Below are positions 23,115 through 35,306 of a stretch of 64,000 bases of DNA, piece after piece. The stretch lies in the NCBI RefSeq assembly GCF_016906535.1, contig NC_057371.1:2480001-2544000 (forward strand), in the 5' to 3' direction. The position numbers and the translations under genes were made by a program. Origin of the DNA: Rhizoctonia solani. Lineage: Eukaryota > Basidiomycota > Agaricomycetes > Cantharellales > Ceratobasidiaceae. Every line of letters starts with the position of its first letter. The stretch's first letter is position 1. The notes below the pieces were generated by a model. That model was not told the origin of the DNA, did no database searches, and worked only from the letters and a program-made list of their open reading frames with translations.

Positions 23115-25023
23115 ATGCAGCCAGCCAGCCTAAGAGCTGGACTATATAGGATTAAAAACCATACTACTGCTAGAAGATTATCTTGGCCAACTCGGTTTGC
23201 CTCGACATCAACCGAAACACCAGTCGTTGTTGCCAAACCAGTCAACTCGGGTATTGGCACCGCTGTCAAGGCTTCCGCTCTCGTACTTGGCACTGGTTTA
23301 TTTGTCGCCTACTACTATGACTCCCGTTCGGCTATCCATCGTTGGGTCGTGCCTCCGCTCATGAGGGCGACCTTGGACCCCGAGGCCGCCCATCGTCTAG
23401 CTTTGCGCGTTCTAGGAACTCGATTTACACCGACGGATCATGGAGTAGAGGACGAAGCATTAAATTGCAAGGTACATAATATGTAATCAATTAAACCTAT
23501 CCGAGGTTACTGATACCCCTGTCCGCTTAGTTATGGGACATCGAAATGCCTAGCCCCGTGGGCCTCGCAGCTGGATTCGACAAGGATGGAGAAGCTATCG
23601 ATGGTACGTCTTTATCTATATTCTGATTGCAACTCCCTCGCATAGACGAATTAGAGCACAGGCTTGTTCAGATTGGGCTTTGATTGGGTCGAGATTGGGA
23701 GCGTGACACCCAAGCCACAGGTGGGTTTACCACCCACTCCGCAGCCCAGAAGTTATTTATAGAACTCGCAACCGCATTGCTCTTACTGCGGAAACAGGGC
23801 GGTAATCCCAAACCAAGAGTTTTTACCCTTCCAGAAGACGATGCCATGATTAATCGTTACGGGTTTCCGTCGCGCGGACATGATTTAATGCTCGCTCGTC
23901 TACGCACCCGGTCGAGGGACTCGATCGATTCACAAAATACCCCCGCTTCTGGACCTCGACAAGTCTTGGCGGTGAATTTGGGAAAGAACAAATCCTCCCC
24001 ACCCGACTCGATTGCAGATTATCTTGCTGGCGTCAGGAAGTTTGGAGCTCAGCCCGATGTATCCGTCTTGGTTATCAATGTCTCCAGTCCCAACACTCCT
24101 GGCTTACGTGGACTGCAAAACCGAGGGATGTTAGAGGAGTTACTGGACGGTGTCTGCAAGGAACGTGATGCACTCCCACGGTCGACCCTACCCAAGATCG
24201 TGTTGAAGATCGCACCCGATCTGGACGAACTTGCGATTCAGGACGTAGCTGAAGCCGTTCGCGAGAGTGGAGTGGACGGTGTTATTGTGAGTAATACTAC
24301 GATACAAAGGCCAAACTTAAAATCAGGTACGAGGTTATTTTCTTTAGTTTGCGTTTCACTTGGGTTGATGATCGCTCAGGGTCGGCGCAGGAGATCGGCG
24401 GATTATCTGGTCCCCCACTCTTACCTCTATCTCTCAAGGTCCTCAAAGTACTTCGCGCGCATTTACCTGCTGGTATACCAATAATCGGATGCGGCGGTAT
24501 ATCCAGTGGTGCCGACGCCTTGGAGTTCGCGCAGGCTGGGGCTAGCAGTATTCAGTTATACACTGCATTCGGATATTCCGGGGTCGGAACAGCACGCAGA
24601 ATTAAAGACGAATTATCGGATGAACTTAAGCGACTGAACACCACTTGGGAACAGGTTGTCGATGGGGCTATCAAGAGTCAAGCATGGGTCAAACCAGAGG
24701 GACAAAAGGCACTGGACGAGGGAGAGCAAGAACTAAGAGACATGCTAGATGTCCTTGGGAAACAGCTGGCAGCAACAGATGATTCGGGGACGGATACGTT
24801 GGAATTGAAAGATAACACGCGGCCGAAAGAACTGCAGTTTGACGACGAAACCAGGCGGATCGCACAACTGGCCGAAGCAGCGCTGACCTCGCAACCTCGT
24901 GGGGACGGTGAGAGCGCCGAACGCCTCCCACATGCACAACAGCCGACGCATGGCATCGAAGGCTCAGAACCGTCGAATCAACCTCGTTTAGATAAAGGGG
25001 CACTAGAAAGGCGTCGTTCGTGA
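23115..25023 (+). CDS. Class 2 dihydroorotate dehydrogenase (mitochondrial, quinone-linked)
   Basis: This FMN enzyme oxidises dihydroorotate to orotate in pyrimidine synthesis at the mitochondrial inner membrane and passes electrons to ubiquinone. A basic presequence (MQPASLRAGLYRIKNHTTARR) and one membrane span (KASALVLGTGLFVAYYY) precede the barrel. Motifs in order are PVGLAAGFDKDGEAIDG, FDWVEIGSVTPKPQ, the long class 2 insert ending VINVSSPNTPGLRGLQ with the catalytic Ser, KIAPDLDELAIQDVAEA, VSNTTI, and PIIGCGGISSGADALEFAQA with SSIQLYTAF for FMN phosphate. Four introns are visible (about 23472-23530, 23605-23663, 23719-23799, 24328-24379). The protein has a polar C-terminal extension of roughly 100 residues after the usual end. 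Gene names differ between fungi, so none is given. Confidence 0.9.
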
Positions 25024-25843
25024 TAGGAATGGCATCTTTGGGTTAGGTCATATCACCACCTCTTCCTATTCGGTATTAATACGACATTTGTTCTCTCGGC
25101 GAGTGTCCGAATGCCACATGTGTATATGCGCTGATATCTCCTTATCGAATGAATAGAATCACTTACGTGCTATCCGGAATTAGTTGCGTACAACCTTCGC
25201 GGTCGTCGCCGGGTGATATAAATGGACGATTGGGTAATCATTTATGCTAACTAAGCGTGGAGTGATAGCCACTTCTTTGACGCACGTGCCCTCGCGTGAC
25301 AAACCAATGCTTCGCGCAGGTTCGATAGATCTTCGTTGAAGGGGGCGGGAAACCCCTGGTGCCCTGTTATATCGAGTTGGGTAAAGTGAGAAGGTTGCCA
25401 GCGCGTAAACACTATGTAAGTTATTTCGTTATTCTGATGAGTCGAGTCCGGTGGTACTCGCTCAATGACTACTAACACATACTGATCAACGGAACAGGGC
25501 CAAACGAAGAAGTCAAGCGCAATGGCGCAAGCGGAAGTACAAGTCTCACAACCCCAGATTCTTCGGCATGTTGGGAACTGCCAAGGTTGATGTTGGTACT
25601 CGTTCTGCGGCAAGCCTGACCTTTCCACGTGAGCATGCAGTGCCTCAGTAATGTTTTTCCCAGTTCGTGAAGTACTTACCACATGTAGCTGTCTACTTCT
25701 TCTCCAACTGCTCAACTTCCAAACCGATGCTACATGCGTATAGCACGGCCGAGCGCAATACTGTGTTAGTATGATGACAATAGTACCAGACTATCCTCCC
25801 GGAACGAGCTTCGATAAGGTATGCTAGTGGCCAGACGAATGTG
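25024..25843. other. Intergenic between the DHODH gene and the protease cluster
   Basis: A 154-codon minus-strand frame (25251-25715) is present but has no recognisable domain and no start context, so I do not call it a gene. Confidence 0.45.
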
Positions 25844-25850
25844 TATAAAA
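25844..25850 (+). promoter_or_regulatory. TATA box of S8 protease gene 1
   Basis: TATAAAA lies 102 bp upstream of the ATG at 25946. The other three intact protease genes in the cluster have an equivalent box at a similar distance. Confidence 0.6.
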
Positions 25851-25945
25851 GTACGGAACGACAGCGTCGAGTTTCTCCAGCATCAGTCGCTTTAGCTACA
25901 GTTGCAACCTACTCGGTCCAATCGGTCTTTCTCTACTCGTTCACT

Positions 25946-27466
25946 ATGCGCGCTACTTTCGTCTCTGTCGCTCTCCTCGCAGCCGTCCTCCCGGCTCTCG
26001 CTGCCCCTACCAACAACGTTCCCATCAGCAAGTACGCTGGTCCGGTCAAGTCCAACTCTTACATCATGTAAGCATTAATCATGCTAACTGATATGGGAAA
26101 GTTGTATTAAATATTGACATTACCCAGCAAACTCAAGGATGGTGTCTCCAAGGACGCTCACGTCAACAAACTCGTCGCTGCCTTCAGCAACGGTGGCAAG
26201 GTCCAGTACAAGTACGGTGATGTCTTCCACGGATATGCTGCTAGCATCTCCGGCAAGGACCTCGACTTCATCCGCCAGTCGAGCGATGTCGAGTACATTG
26301 TTGAGGATGGTATCATGACCATCGATTACGAGTATGTTCATTGATTTGATAGTTATTCAAATGAGATTCTGACCAATGTGCAGGCAAGGTGACGAGACCG
26401 CGGCGGTCGTTGCACGTGAGGCTCCCGCTGTGGAAGGCCTCGACAAGCGTGCCAACGGTGCTGGCGTCGACGTCTACGGAATTGACACTGTGGGCTTCTA
26501 TGTGTTGAATTTCACGCGTCGCAGTTCTGACAGTCCAATAGGGTATCTACACTGCTCACTCGAGCTTCGGCGGACGTGCTCGCTGGGGTGCTACCTTCGG
26601 TGGCGTAAGTACTCTTCATCCTCGCGGTCTGATAAACTTGTAATACTTATACATCAATAGTACGCCAACCAGGACGGCAACGGCCACGGAACCCGTAAGT
26701 GGTATTGACTTCTGCGAAGTACGACCATACTAACCATAGTGTATATCAGACACCGCCGGAACTGCCGTCGGTGCCAGCTATGGTGTCGCTACCTCGGCCA
26801 ACATCATCGCCGTCAAGGGTAAGCGGACTTCCTCGTGAAGCCTGATTCCATATCTCACATTTTGCTCAGTTTTGTCTGACGCTGGCTCTGGCACCAACTC
26901 TGATGTCATTGCCGGAATCAACTGGGCCGCCACTCAGGCTCGCTCCAGCGGCCGTCCTTCGGTCGCCAACCTGTCTCTTGGTGGTGGTGCTAACACTGCT
27001 GTGGACTCAGCTGTCAGCAACGCCGTTGCTGGTGGTCTCCACTTTGCCATCGCTGCTGGAAACAGCAACGTCGATGCTGGCAGCACCTCTCCTGCTCGTG
27101 TTGCCGCTGCCAACACTGTCGGTGCTGTTGACTCGAGCAACCGCAAGGCGTCGTTCTCCAACTACGGTTCCGTTCTTGACGTCTGGGCTCTCGGTGTCAA
27201 CGTCTTGAGCGCCTGGATCGGTGGAACTACCCGCACTAACACTATCTCTGGTACCTCTATGGCTTCGTAAGTGATTATACGCGTGACATGTCATGATTTA
27301 ATGACCTGGCGCATGTAGTCCCCGTGTTGCTGGCTATATCGCCGTCCACATCGGAAACAGTGGTGGAACCCCCTCTGCGGTCTCCTCGGCCCTCAAGTCC
27401 AGCGCTCGCGCCGTTGTCACTGGTGCTCCTTCTGGCACCACAAACCTCTTGGCCCAGCCCTTCTAA
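25946..27466 (+). CDS. Secreted proteinase K-like serine protease 1 (S8)
   Basis: This is a subtilisin-type endopeptidase of the proteinase K group, made as a secreted zymogen. The signal peptide is MRATFVSVALLAAVLPALA. An inhibitor I9 propeptide follows (SNSYIMKLKDGVSKDAHVNK through YIVEDGIMTIDYE). The mature domain starts after LDKRANGAGVDVYGIDT, which holds the catalytic Asp. Catalytic His is in GNGHGTHTAGT, the oxyanion Asn in FAIAAGNSNVDAG and the catalytic Ser in ISGTSMAS. Seven short introns split the gene, two of them right at the GHGT|HTAG and GTSMAS|P junctions, a pattern shared by the neighbouring copies. The stop is TAA 27464-27466, and total length is about 390 residues. A 104 bp stretch is identical to protease gene 5. 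Confidence 0.92.
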
Positions 27467-27798
27467 GTGGTCGAACTCGAGGGGTCGCGCCGGTTGTATC
27501 AGTCTGGCTGAAAACTGTACTCGAGTGAATTGTTTCTGGCTAGCCATTCTTTAAATTCGTGATTTGTTGCCAGCTACTTGAAATTACTATGCTGTACAGA
27601 AATGTCCCAATGAATATATTTTATTCGTTCCCAAATTCTGCTTTTCCAAAGCCAACGATTTGATTCATTATTCTCTAGAATAATACAGCCTCTTTGCTTC
27701 TTATTATTCGTTTTCTAACGCGGAGATCTTGACCTTGCGCATGGGTCGAGAGCCTTCTGGAATACACTTGCTCCAGCCCGGCTTGAAACTCACATATT

Positions 27799-28005
27799 CT
27801 CTACGGGGCCCCAAAAATCTTGGGAGCGCTCCGGGACTCGCTATTGTCGGCGAGCATTCCGGAGCGTTTGGTATGACGCTCGGAAGTGCTCGTGGAGTGC
27901 TCCCAAGTGCTCGCCGAGCAATCCGGATCCGTCGGATCCTAACGAGGAGGCTCCCAAAACCGGAGCACTCCAGAGCGCTCCCAGGTTTTTGGGGCCCCCG
28001 TAGAG
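27799..28005. mobile_element. GC-rich MITE with ~36 bp imperfect terminal inverted repeats
   Basis: The left end CTCTACGGGGCCCCAAAAAT is matched by the reverse complement of the right end (CTCTACGGGGGCCCCAAAAA...), and pairing continues through GGGAGCGCTC. The interior is full of short AGTGCTCG/CCGGAG repeats and a GGATCC palindrome. It is about 207 bp with no coding capacity. It sits in the 1 kb between protease genes 1 and 2. The superfamily is not assigned because the target duplication is unclear. Confidence 0.65.
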
Positions 28006-28504
28006 TTGCCGTCCTCGATCAATAGCTTGGCCGGCATTATCATTTACGTCCGGCTTGTGGGCGAATCAAAGAATCAACTACATAACTCAAAGATGCGCTA
28101 TCACACATGTTTTGGTAGCAAAGTTCGCATGGCTCTATGAGCTCATAACCCGAGCTAATGCGTAAAAGAAAAAGTTCACTGCTGGGGGATTATCACCGGG
28201 GCCGACCATTATATCTGTTAAAATCCGAAACAGAGCAGGACTGAGCAGACAAAGAGCATGATGCGCCCATAATTAGAAGCATGTCTCTGTATACTACTGA
28301 ATTCTTAGGCCACCTCTCGAATAAATAAAGACTATATTATCTCAAAAAACAAGTGCTATTACGAAAAACAAGCTGCGCCTCACAGCGAATGAAGCACACA
28401 TACAAGTGTAGACTAACAATATAAAGCAGTAGAGGTGTACAAGTGCAGACAAAGAACAGCTTTAGAATCTGGTAGTCGAGTGCCAGTGTCGTTGATATAT
28501 TGAT

Positions 28505-30040
28505 TTACCACAGCCGGGCGATATCCGTCGTGGTGTTTGACGGGAAACCGGTGGCTCCTTTGTAGGCGTTGGCCTTCATCACGGCCGTGAGATCCGCAGG
28601 GTCCATATTCCCGTGTCTTGCAATAGCCACCGCAAGAATTCCAGCAACATGCGGGCTAAGAATAGACTAGATAAGCATCCCATGTCTGTATTCAAACTCG
28701 GCCAGAACTCACGTTGCCATGGATGTACCAGATATAGTCTTGGTGTCGTTGTTGGTTAACCCTATCCAAGCACTCTCGACATTCACTCCGAATGAGTGAA
28801 TGTCCACAGTTGGGCCAAAATTAGAGAAAGAGGCTTTCTTGCATGAATAATCGATCGCTCCTACTGTGTTGGCGATAGGAACACGGGCGGGACTATAGTT
28901 GCTGGCGTCCGCGTTGTCGTTTCCGGCGGCGACGGTGAATTGAATACCCATCTGTGCACATTTTTTGATTACTTCATCAAGCATCTCGGACGGAGGACCA
29001 CCCAGGGACATTGTGACGATAGAAGGCTTATAGCCGCCATTTTTATACTCGGTGCAAGCGTAGTCTACCCCTGCTATAACATCGGAATTGTTGCCTATGC
29101 CGGTTGCACCGATTACTAGATTGGGTTTGCGAAAAGTTAGATGTACTATTATGCAACCATAAGAGCTGGTTTGTTTTACCTTTGACAGCCACAATGTGTG
29201 CCTTTTGAGCAACGCCATAATACAACCCAACAGCAGTTCCGGCGGTATCTATATGACCGATGACAATCAGACAAGAGTGCCTAGAGTTCCATAGAATAAC
29301 TTACGAGTACCATGTCCGTGCAAATCTTCCATGGGTTCCTAAATCAATCTCTATTAGAAACCTCCGGACGATAAAAAAAAAGGTTTTCGACATACAAGTA
29401 GTACAAAGGATTTGCCCCATTTTGCACGCCCTCCAAAACAAGCATGATCGACTTTGATACCCTAATGAGACTGCATAAGCTCCAAACTAAGGAGCACTTC
29501 ATACGGTCAAACGCACCGTGTCAATACCATAAATGGTTACACCACTTCCACCATTTTCATCATAAACCGGCCTAGGGCAAGTATCACCATCCTGACTTGG
29601 TGCTGGATCGCGTCGCTCATGAACAGGGCTACTAGCATGATTAATAATTGAGGATGTGATGAAAATGGCTACTTACTCAACCAAAAGCGACACGGTGTGA
29701 TCTGGCTCGAGACCTTCGACATCTTGCATACTTTCAACTAAAGACGCCTCTTCGGGATACATATCTATTGCGGCGGCGTTTATTGTGCTATATCGGTGCT
29801 TCACGTTCAAAGTACGAGGCAGGCCTGATTGCAATTTGGAAATAAAGGCGTCCTGGGTAACACGGTCGCTGATTTTACTTGGATGATAATAATGTTAGGC
29901 TCCTCTTTTTAGTCGGACTCAGTAAGTACTTACACAATATAAGTTTTTTCGCCATCGCGTTTGGCAAGCGGAGCGATACCTGGTGCGGCGAGAGAAGGAA
30001 CGATGGTAGCCAAAGCAGAGAGCCAGAAAATTGAATGCAT
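28505..30040 (-). CDS. Secreted proteinase K-like serine protease 2 (S8)
   Basis: This protease runs opposite to its neighbours. The signal peptide is MHSIFWLSALATIVPSLAAP. The propeptide contains GEKTYIV and the YIV|K intron position shared with the other copies. The mature domain has catalytic Asp in GVTIYGIDT, His in DLHGHGTHTAGTAVG, oxyanion Asn in FTVAAGNDNADAS and Ser in ISGTSMAT, followed by SPHVAGILAVAIARHG and the end ...TDIARLW (TAA 28505-28507). All junctions I checked keep frame and no lesion was seen. It is more divergent from copy 1 than copy 5 is. Several introns of about 50 nt interrupt the gene. Confidence 0.88.
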
Positions 30041-30132
30041 AGCGAGCGTGAACAAGGAGGCTCCAAATCAACTGGCCAAGAAACAAGTCAGTGCGGGAAT
30101 GGACTAAGGGTGAACCGTAGATTTGTTGACTA

Positions 30133-30140
30133 TTTATATA
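30133..30140 (-). promoter_or_regulatory. TATA box of S8 protease gene 2
   Basis: On the minus strand the sequence reads TATATAAA, about 95 bp upstream of the ATG at 30040. Confidence 0.55.
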
Positions 30141-30829
30141 AGTCCGCCATTATCCATGCCCAACCAGCAGATCTAGTGTGTTGGACTCAGCTAGTTCGGG
30201 ATATCTTCTCGTCCAAAAAATGTCGCTCGGAAGTGTCATGCTAGAGAACGCCACTGACATTGCTTGGCACTGATAGGATGTTCGCCATGTCGATCACGGA
30301 ATCAACCGAGGCCACTGATGGTCGTCGGCTTCTAGAATGGCTCTGTAATTTTATCACTCGTTCGTAATTGCCATCCGTGTACCTCCGAGCTCATATGTGG
30401 CAGTCATGAAATGCGACATCTTTTCGGCTCTTTGAACTATCCGCGTCGTAGAATATATCATCTTTGTGCTCTTTACGTTGGCCGCGTCACGTTCGTGTGT
30501 AGCTTGGTTGAGCTAGATGAAATACGAATTCGGCTCGAAGGATATCATTAGGTAAGAAGCCGGTCATCCTTCTTCACTCTACCCAATTTAGGCGCTCGAG
30601 CCCTCAAGAAGCGTGATCAAAGAATAAATGAGAGAATGTGAATGCCTCAGAAGCGCATCTTTAGACAGCCGAGTGACGTATCGTGAACTGCCATCGGTGT
30701 TCTGCATTGAGAGGTGTTGTCGGCTCGGGAAGCATTGACACTAGTACCTTTTTCGAGAGCTTACTCGGAGGAGACGTTGCAGGCCCAGCTTGAGCTTGGG
30801 CAGGTGGTGACTGCTACTGATTCTATTGT

Positions 30830-31490
30830 TCTTTTCACATGCACCGCGTTCGTTGTATCTACGCTCGCTTCCGGCACACTTACTGTTGTTCCTATCGTCA
30901 AGCGGAACGGATCGGTGAAACTAGACTCATTTATCATGTAAGTGCTTTATCGCTGTCTCCCTGGACTATGCTCAAAGAAATATTCCAATAGTCAAATACA
31001 AAGACGAAGCGATTAGCGTTGCCTCGGGCAAACTCGATGAAGCGGTCAAGAACCCCTACTCTAGCTCTTCGTCGTCCACGACTATCGCCCTCTCTCCCAT
31101 GCAGTTACAGCAGACGTAAAGTCTGGTGGTCTGGGATTTGTTAAAAATATGATGGTGAGCTCGAATAAAAATAACCGGAAAGCCAGCTTTTGAATTATGG
31201 TTCACAAATCGACGTCTGGTCACTTGGTGTCGACATCAAGGGTGTCCGTAGATGGGCAGTCCCAATGCTAGGAATAACATCTCTGGCACTTCAATGGCAA
31301 CGTGAGTTCGTTACTCCAATTCCTTGGTCAGGAATTCATGTCCGCCTGATTTGTAGCCCGTATACTGCTAGAGTTGCCACGACCACTCTCCGCAAATATG
31401 CTCAGATATCTCTACCCGAATCTTTCCAAGGAGCTCAAGGATTATGCATGCGACTCCCGGTGTGGCTCTTGATGATAAAAGAGGCGAATT
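30830..31490 (+). pseudogene. S8 protease pseudogene 3 (internally deleted)
   Basis: This is a decayed protease copy. Propeptide-like sequence (TLTVVPIVKRNGSVKLDSFIM, 30880-30938) is followed by a GTAAGT donor as in the intact copies. A short Ser-rich fragment (31000-31120) ends in a stop. C-terminal-domain sequence then resumes at about 31170 (KASF-like residues, NYGSQIDVWSLGVDIKG) and runs to a frame-broken match to the GTSMAT...ARVA region around 31285-31375. The segments carrying catalytic Asp, His and oxyanion Asn are missing. No functional protease could be made. Confidence 0.7.
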
Positions 31491-31499
31491 GAAAAAAAG

Positions 31500-32687
31500 A
31501 CCTCTGCAAAACCTGCTATCCTGGAAATGGTAGTCTACCCCCGGCTCCGTTGGATTTGTGGTAGATCTTTCAGCCGCCCCTGTACCCTTCTATCATCAAG
31601 TAAATCATTGTGTCGCTAGGCAGATGAATAATAATTCATCCGACTTGAACGTTAACACCAGAGATTCACATCCTGCTCGATCCCAATTCGGATTCTGATT
31701 TCAATTTGTCAGATTAGGTTTTATTTTTCTTCCGAGGGTGACAATTTGCTTTGCGCTCAGTCGGCACTGCCGTGCGATGAATTAACATCATATATCCTAG
31801 TTGAAATCCTTCATTACGCGTATATCGGGGGTTTTGCGATAAGTAACGTAAAGAGAAAGATCGGCTTGTTTACCAACTTTTGATTTGGGATATTCAAAGA
31901 ATTCTCGGACCGGAATTAGAGATTTCTGGTCTCTATTGTCTGCGGGGGGGGGGGGCAGATGCACATATTGAGTACATTTTGACCGATGCTGACGTGCCTT
32001 TGTAAGTTAATAGCAACTATTGAGTCACACTCTATCTCCCTATGAATACTGCAGTTGAACACGTATGATGCCGTACTGGAATACATGGATCAACTGGGCC
32101 AGTACGTTCTTACTTGAATGAAATGGACGCTTCTAGACGAAGAGAAAAACTTGCGAATATGGGTATCACGCTTTCTCTCTGAACCCTCGAGGCTCTTTTG
32201 CGTGCCTGGATAGAATTGAATTGCTCTTGACAAGCGCAACAAACTAAATGCGTACGATACAGACTGGTTGCTATGCTTTACATGTATATTGACCTTGTGG
32301 CTGAGGCCAATCTCACCAGCTCGTGGAGCAGAGCACGCAAGTGAATGGGATTGGGGTGGCTTGGCAGGTACTTTGGACAACTTGTACAAGGGGTACGAAT
32401 CTTGTGACGATAAATTAGTATACACATTTAGATATTTGGCACTCCATGGATTACAAATCAAGAACCCCAACATTGTAAAGTGCTAACTTTATCCAATTTA
32501 GGTAGCTGTCCCTGAAAGAGAGGTTGATAAATTAAATCCTAATAGTGACGGACCGGAGAAGAAGAAGATCTTTGGACACTTGATGGACGTATTTCGAACC
32601 ACCACAGTTAAACTACTGAAGTTCTGCCTCGCAACATGCCGTCAGTATTGAAAGTGGTGTCCGAGATGTTCTGGGGTTGTTCTCTTG
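31500..32687. other. Intergenic with a 12-G run
   Basis: No gene was recognised. A homopolymer of 12 G lies at 31944-31955. Short open frames at 32090-32480 on both strands have no domain. Confidence 0.5.
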
Positions 32688-32694
32688 TATAAAA
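32688..32694 (+). promoter_or_regulatory. TATA box of S8 protease gene 4
   Basis: TATAAAA lies 98 bp upstream of the ATG at 32786. Confidence 0.6.
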
Positions 32695-32785
32695 CGTTGG
32701 TGGGTGAGAAGAGTGGATCTGTAGGGAGCAACTAGCTACCAATTCCACCACTCTTTTTACTTTTGCGATTTTTTCTCCCATCGCG

Positions 32786-34381
32786 ATGCGCACCGCACTC
32801 CTTGTATCTGCTCTTGCATTTGTTGCCCCTGTGTTCGGCGCACCAACAGGTACCGTCGTTCCTATTGCCAAGCGCGCGGGACCTGTTGTACCCGACTCGT
32901 ACATTGTGTATGTGCTTTTGTCGTACACTTGGCCATGGAGCGAGCGCTAACTCTAGCCGCCCAATAGCCGACTCAAGGGAGACACCTCGAAGAGCTTGTT
33001 TTTCGCTTTGCTCGATCCAATCTTTAAAGCCGCCAGCTCTGGTATCATTCATGACTATCGCGACTGCGGAAATTACCCTGAGGTTGCCCTGAAGCTCTCG
33101 GGCGATGCTTTGGCTTTTGTCCAGCGCATGAAAGAGGTCGAGTCTATTGAACAGGATGAGATGATCTTCTTACCGGAGTACGAGGAGGTTACTGGGTACG
33201 TTTTTTTTTCTTACGTCAGTGCTAGATTTTTGGTGCCAATGTTGGTAAACAGACTCAATATTGCCTCGCACACCAATGCAGAGCGCCATAGGCGACATGA
33301 TACTCTTGCAGGTCGTGCCTATGAATCTAGCAAGCGTGGTGAAGGTGTAAATATATACGGGATTGATACTGTAAGTTCCATATTTTCTCCGAGATCCTAT
33401 TGCTGAAGCTTCATAGGGCATCAATACTAATCACGTATGCTTTGAGGGGCGAGCAGTGTTTGGCAAGTCCTTCGTAGAGGTAAGTTTTATGATGATCTAT
33501 TTCTGGCTTTTTATGATCTAATCCTTCCTGTAGGGTGAAGGTGAAGGTGATGGCAATGGCCATGGAACCCGTAAGCGCATATCCGTCTTTTGAATACCGA
33601 GAAGCTGACCCGTGTTGGAAATAGATACCGCGGGGACGCAGCCGGGAAAGGATTTGGCCCTGCCATATACGCTAAAGTAATTGCAGTAAAGGGTGAGTTA
33701 TCCTCGAAGATTGTTACTATTCAAGAACTTATATGGCTCGTCTAGTCCTGAGCTCGATGGGGTCTGGTAGTACCTCCGGTGTTATTGCGGGTGTATGCTG
33801 GGCCTATAGCGATTTCAAAGCAAAGGGGGTGTCATCTGTAGCCATTATGTCCCTAGGCGGGCCGCTTTCTCCTCCACTGGATCGTGCAGTCAAAAACGCT
33901 ATCGATGGCGGAATGCACTTTTCCATAGCTGCTGGAAATAGTGACTTACCTGCGGATCTGTTCAGTCCAGCCCGCGTAGAGTCGGCCAATACGGTTGGAG
34001 CGGTGGATTCGAACAACCACAAGGCCTCTTTTTCAAATTACGGGCCATCCGTCGATGTCTGGTATTCGGGAGTTAACGTTACGAGCGCATGGATTACCAG
34101 TAACGATGCGACAAGGGTTTTATCTGGCACCTCGATGGCTGCGTAAGTGATCTTTTAGATACTCTTGCCTCTTCTGATATACTTAATACAACAATAACAG
34201 ACCTGGTGTTGCTGGTATCACGGCGTGCATGCTTTCAAAGTGCCCAAGTTTGAACAAGCCTTCTATTATGTCTGAAGAGCTGCGGAAGCACGCTGTTGTT
34301 CAGGCCAAATTCTCCAATGCAACTCAGGCGGACCTGACTCCAAACAAGGGTGTTGCTCAGCTTTGGGACTGCAGTTATTAA
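32786..34381 (+). CDS. Secreted proteinase K-like serine protease 4 (S8), one-base frame break
   Basis: The signal peptide is MRTALLVSALAFVAPVFGAP and the I9-type propeptide contains VPDSYIV|RLKGDTSKSLF. The mature domain has the catalytic Asp in GVNIYGIDT, GNGHGT and the His after the intron in (H)TAG, oxyanion Asn in FSIAAGNSDLPAD and Ser in LSGTSMAA, with PGVAGITACML to ...AQLWDCSY (TAA 34379-34381). Directly after HTAG the frame shifts: GGGG at 33632-33635 needs one more G to continue as DAAGKGFGPAIYAKVIAVK. Because the rest is clean, I read this as an assembly deletion, though a real frameshift allele is possible. A GEGEGDGNGHGT stretch gives an extra acidic/Gly repeat before the His motif. 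Confidence 0.8.
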
Positions 34382-35214
34382 TAGACACTCTTATCGAAGA
34401 ATGCTTTCATCTTGATGTATGCCACCACTCGTTGACTGTTTTATTGGTTGAATGTATATCAATCTTACCTTGGTACTATTCTCTGAGAGTTCGATCACTG
34501 AAAGGCTATATCATTGGAAAACCATGCATCAGAAGTCTGCCCGGAGATTCGATATCCGGTTCTTGGGGGTCACCCAACTATGTGGCTTTGCATCGTCCCT
34601 AACGAGCGCTTGTTTAATAAGTGCTACCTATTCCAAGAGACCGGGACTAGCCAACACATTGGAATTCACATTGAGGTATACATGGTTAATTCTTATAAAT
34701 GCTTAATGGTCGTGTTGATCAATATAACATTGCTTACTAATTTACTTCGGGAAGATTAAGAAACACCGATCAGCTGCGCGGTCACGTCACGGGTAATTTC
34801 CTCTTGTAACCACCACCGCCGTTACGCGCCGTGATATTCCCGCCAAGCCATACGGACGTGTGCATCTCGAAGCAAGAAGCCAGGCCACCATCTGCACAGA
34901 TATGTACAATCCCGCGATCGCTTGCTATCGGTTATCGCACGGTGCTACCGTACATCAAACTGCATAGGTTCTCTTATTATTCTCGGCTATGTAGTTCTTT
35001 GTGAGATCCCTTTTTCGATGTGTCTGCCATGGTCCTCGTCGCATGCACTACCAGCCTTCTTTCTGAACATTCGTACATTTCCGCTCTATCGACCGCGTGC
35101 TTGTATCCCATGACCTGATTTACGGTATCCGATGATAAGCTATTTTGGGATTTACCAGCAGGTGAGCTTGTTGAAAGGATGATAATTAGCAGAAAGGTGA
35201 GGAACTCAATTTCG
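34382..35214. other. Intergenic between proteases 4 and 5
   Basis: No gene was recognised. Short open frames only. Confidence 0.5.
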
Positions 35215-35221
35215 TATAAAA
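35215..35221 (+). promoter_or_regulatory. TATA box of S8 protease gene 5
   Basis: TATAAAA lies 92 bp upstream of the ATG at 35307. Confidence 0.6.
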
Positions 35222-35306
35222 TAAACTCCAAAGCAGTACATCTATCCTCAGCAATCGCCCAGCAATTGCAATCTACTCTCACTACCGGGTATCACTCTCA
35301 TTCACA

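Noticed and set aside
25251..25715. 154-codon minus-strand frame
   Set aside because: No family resemblance, no supporting exons; probably chance.
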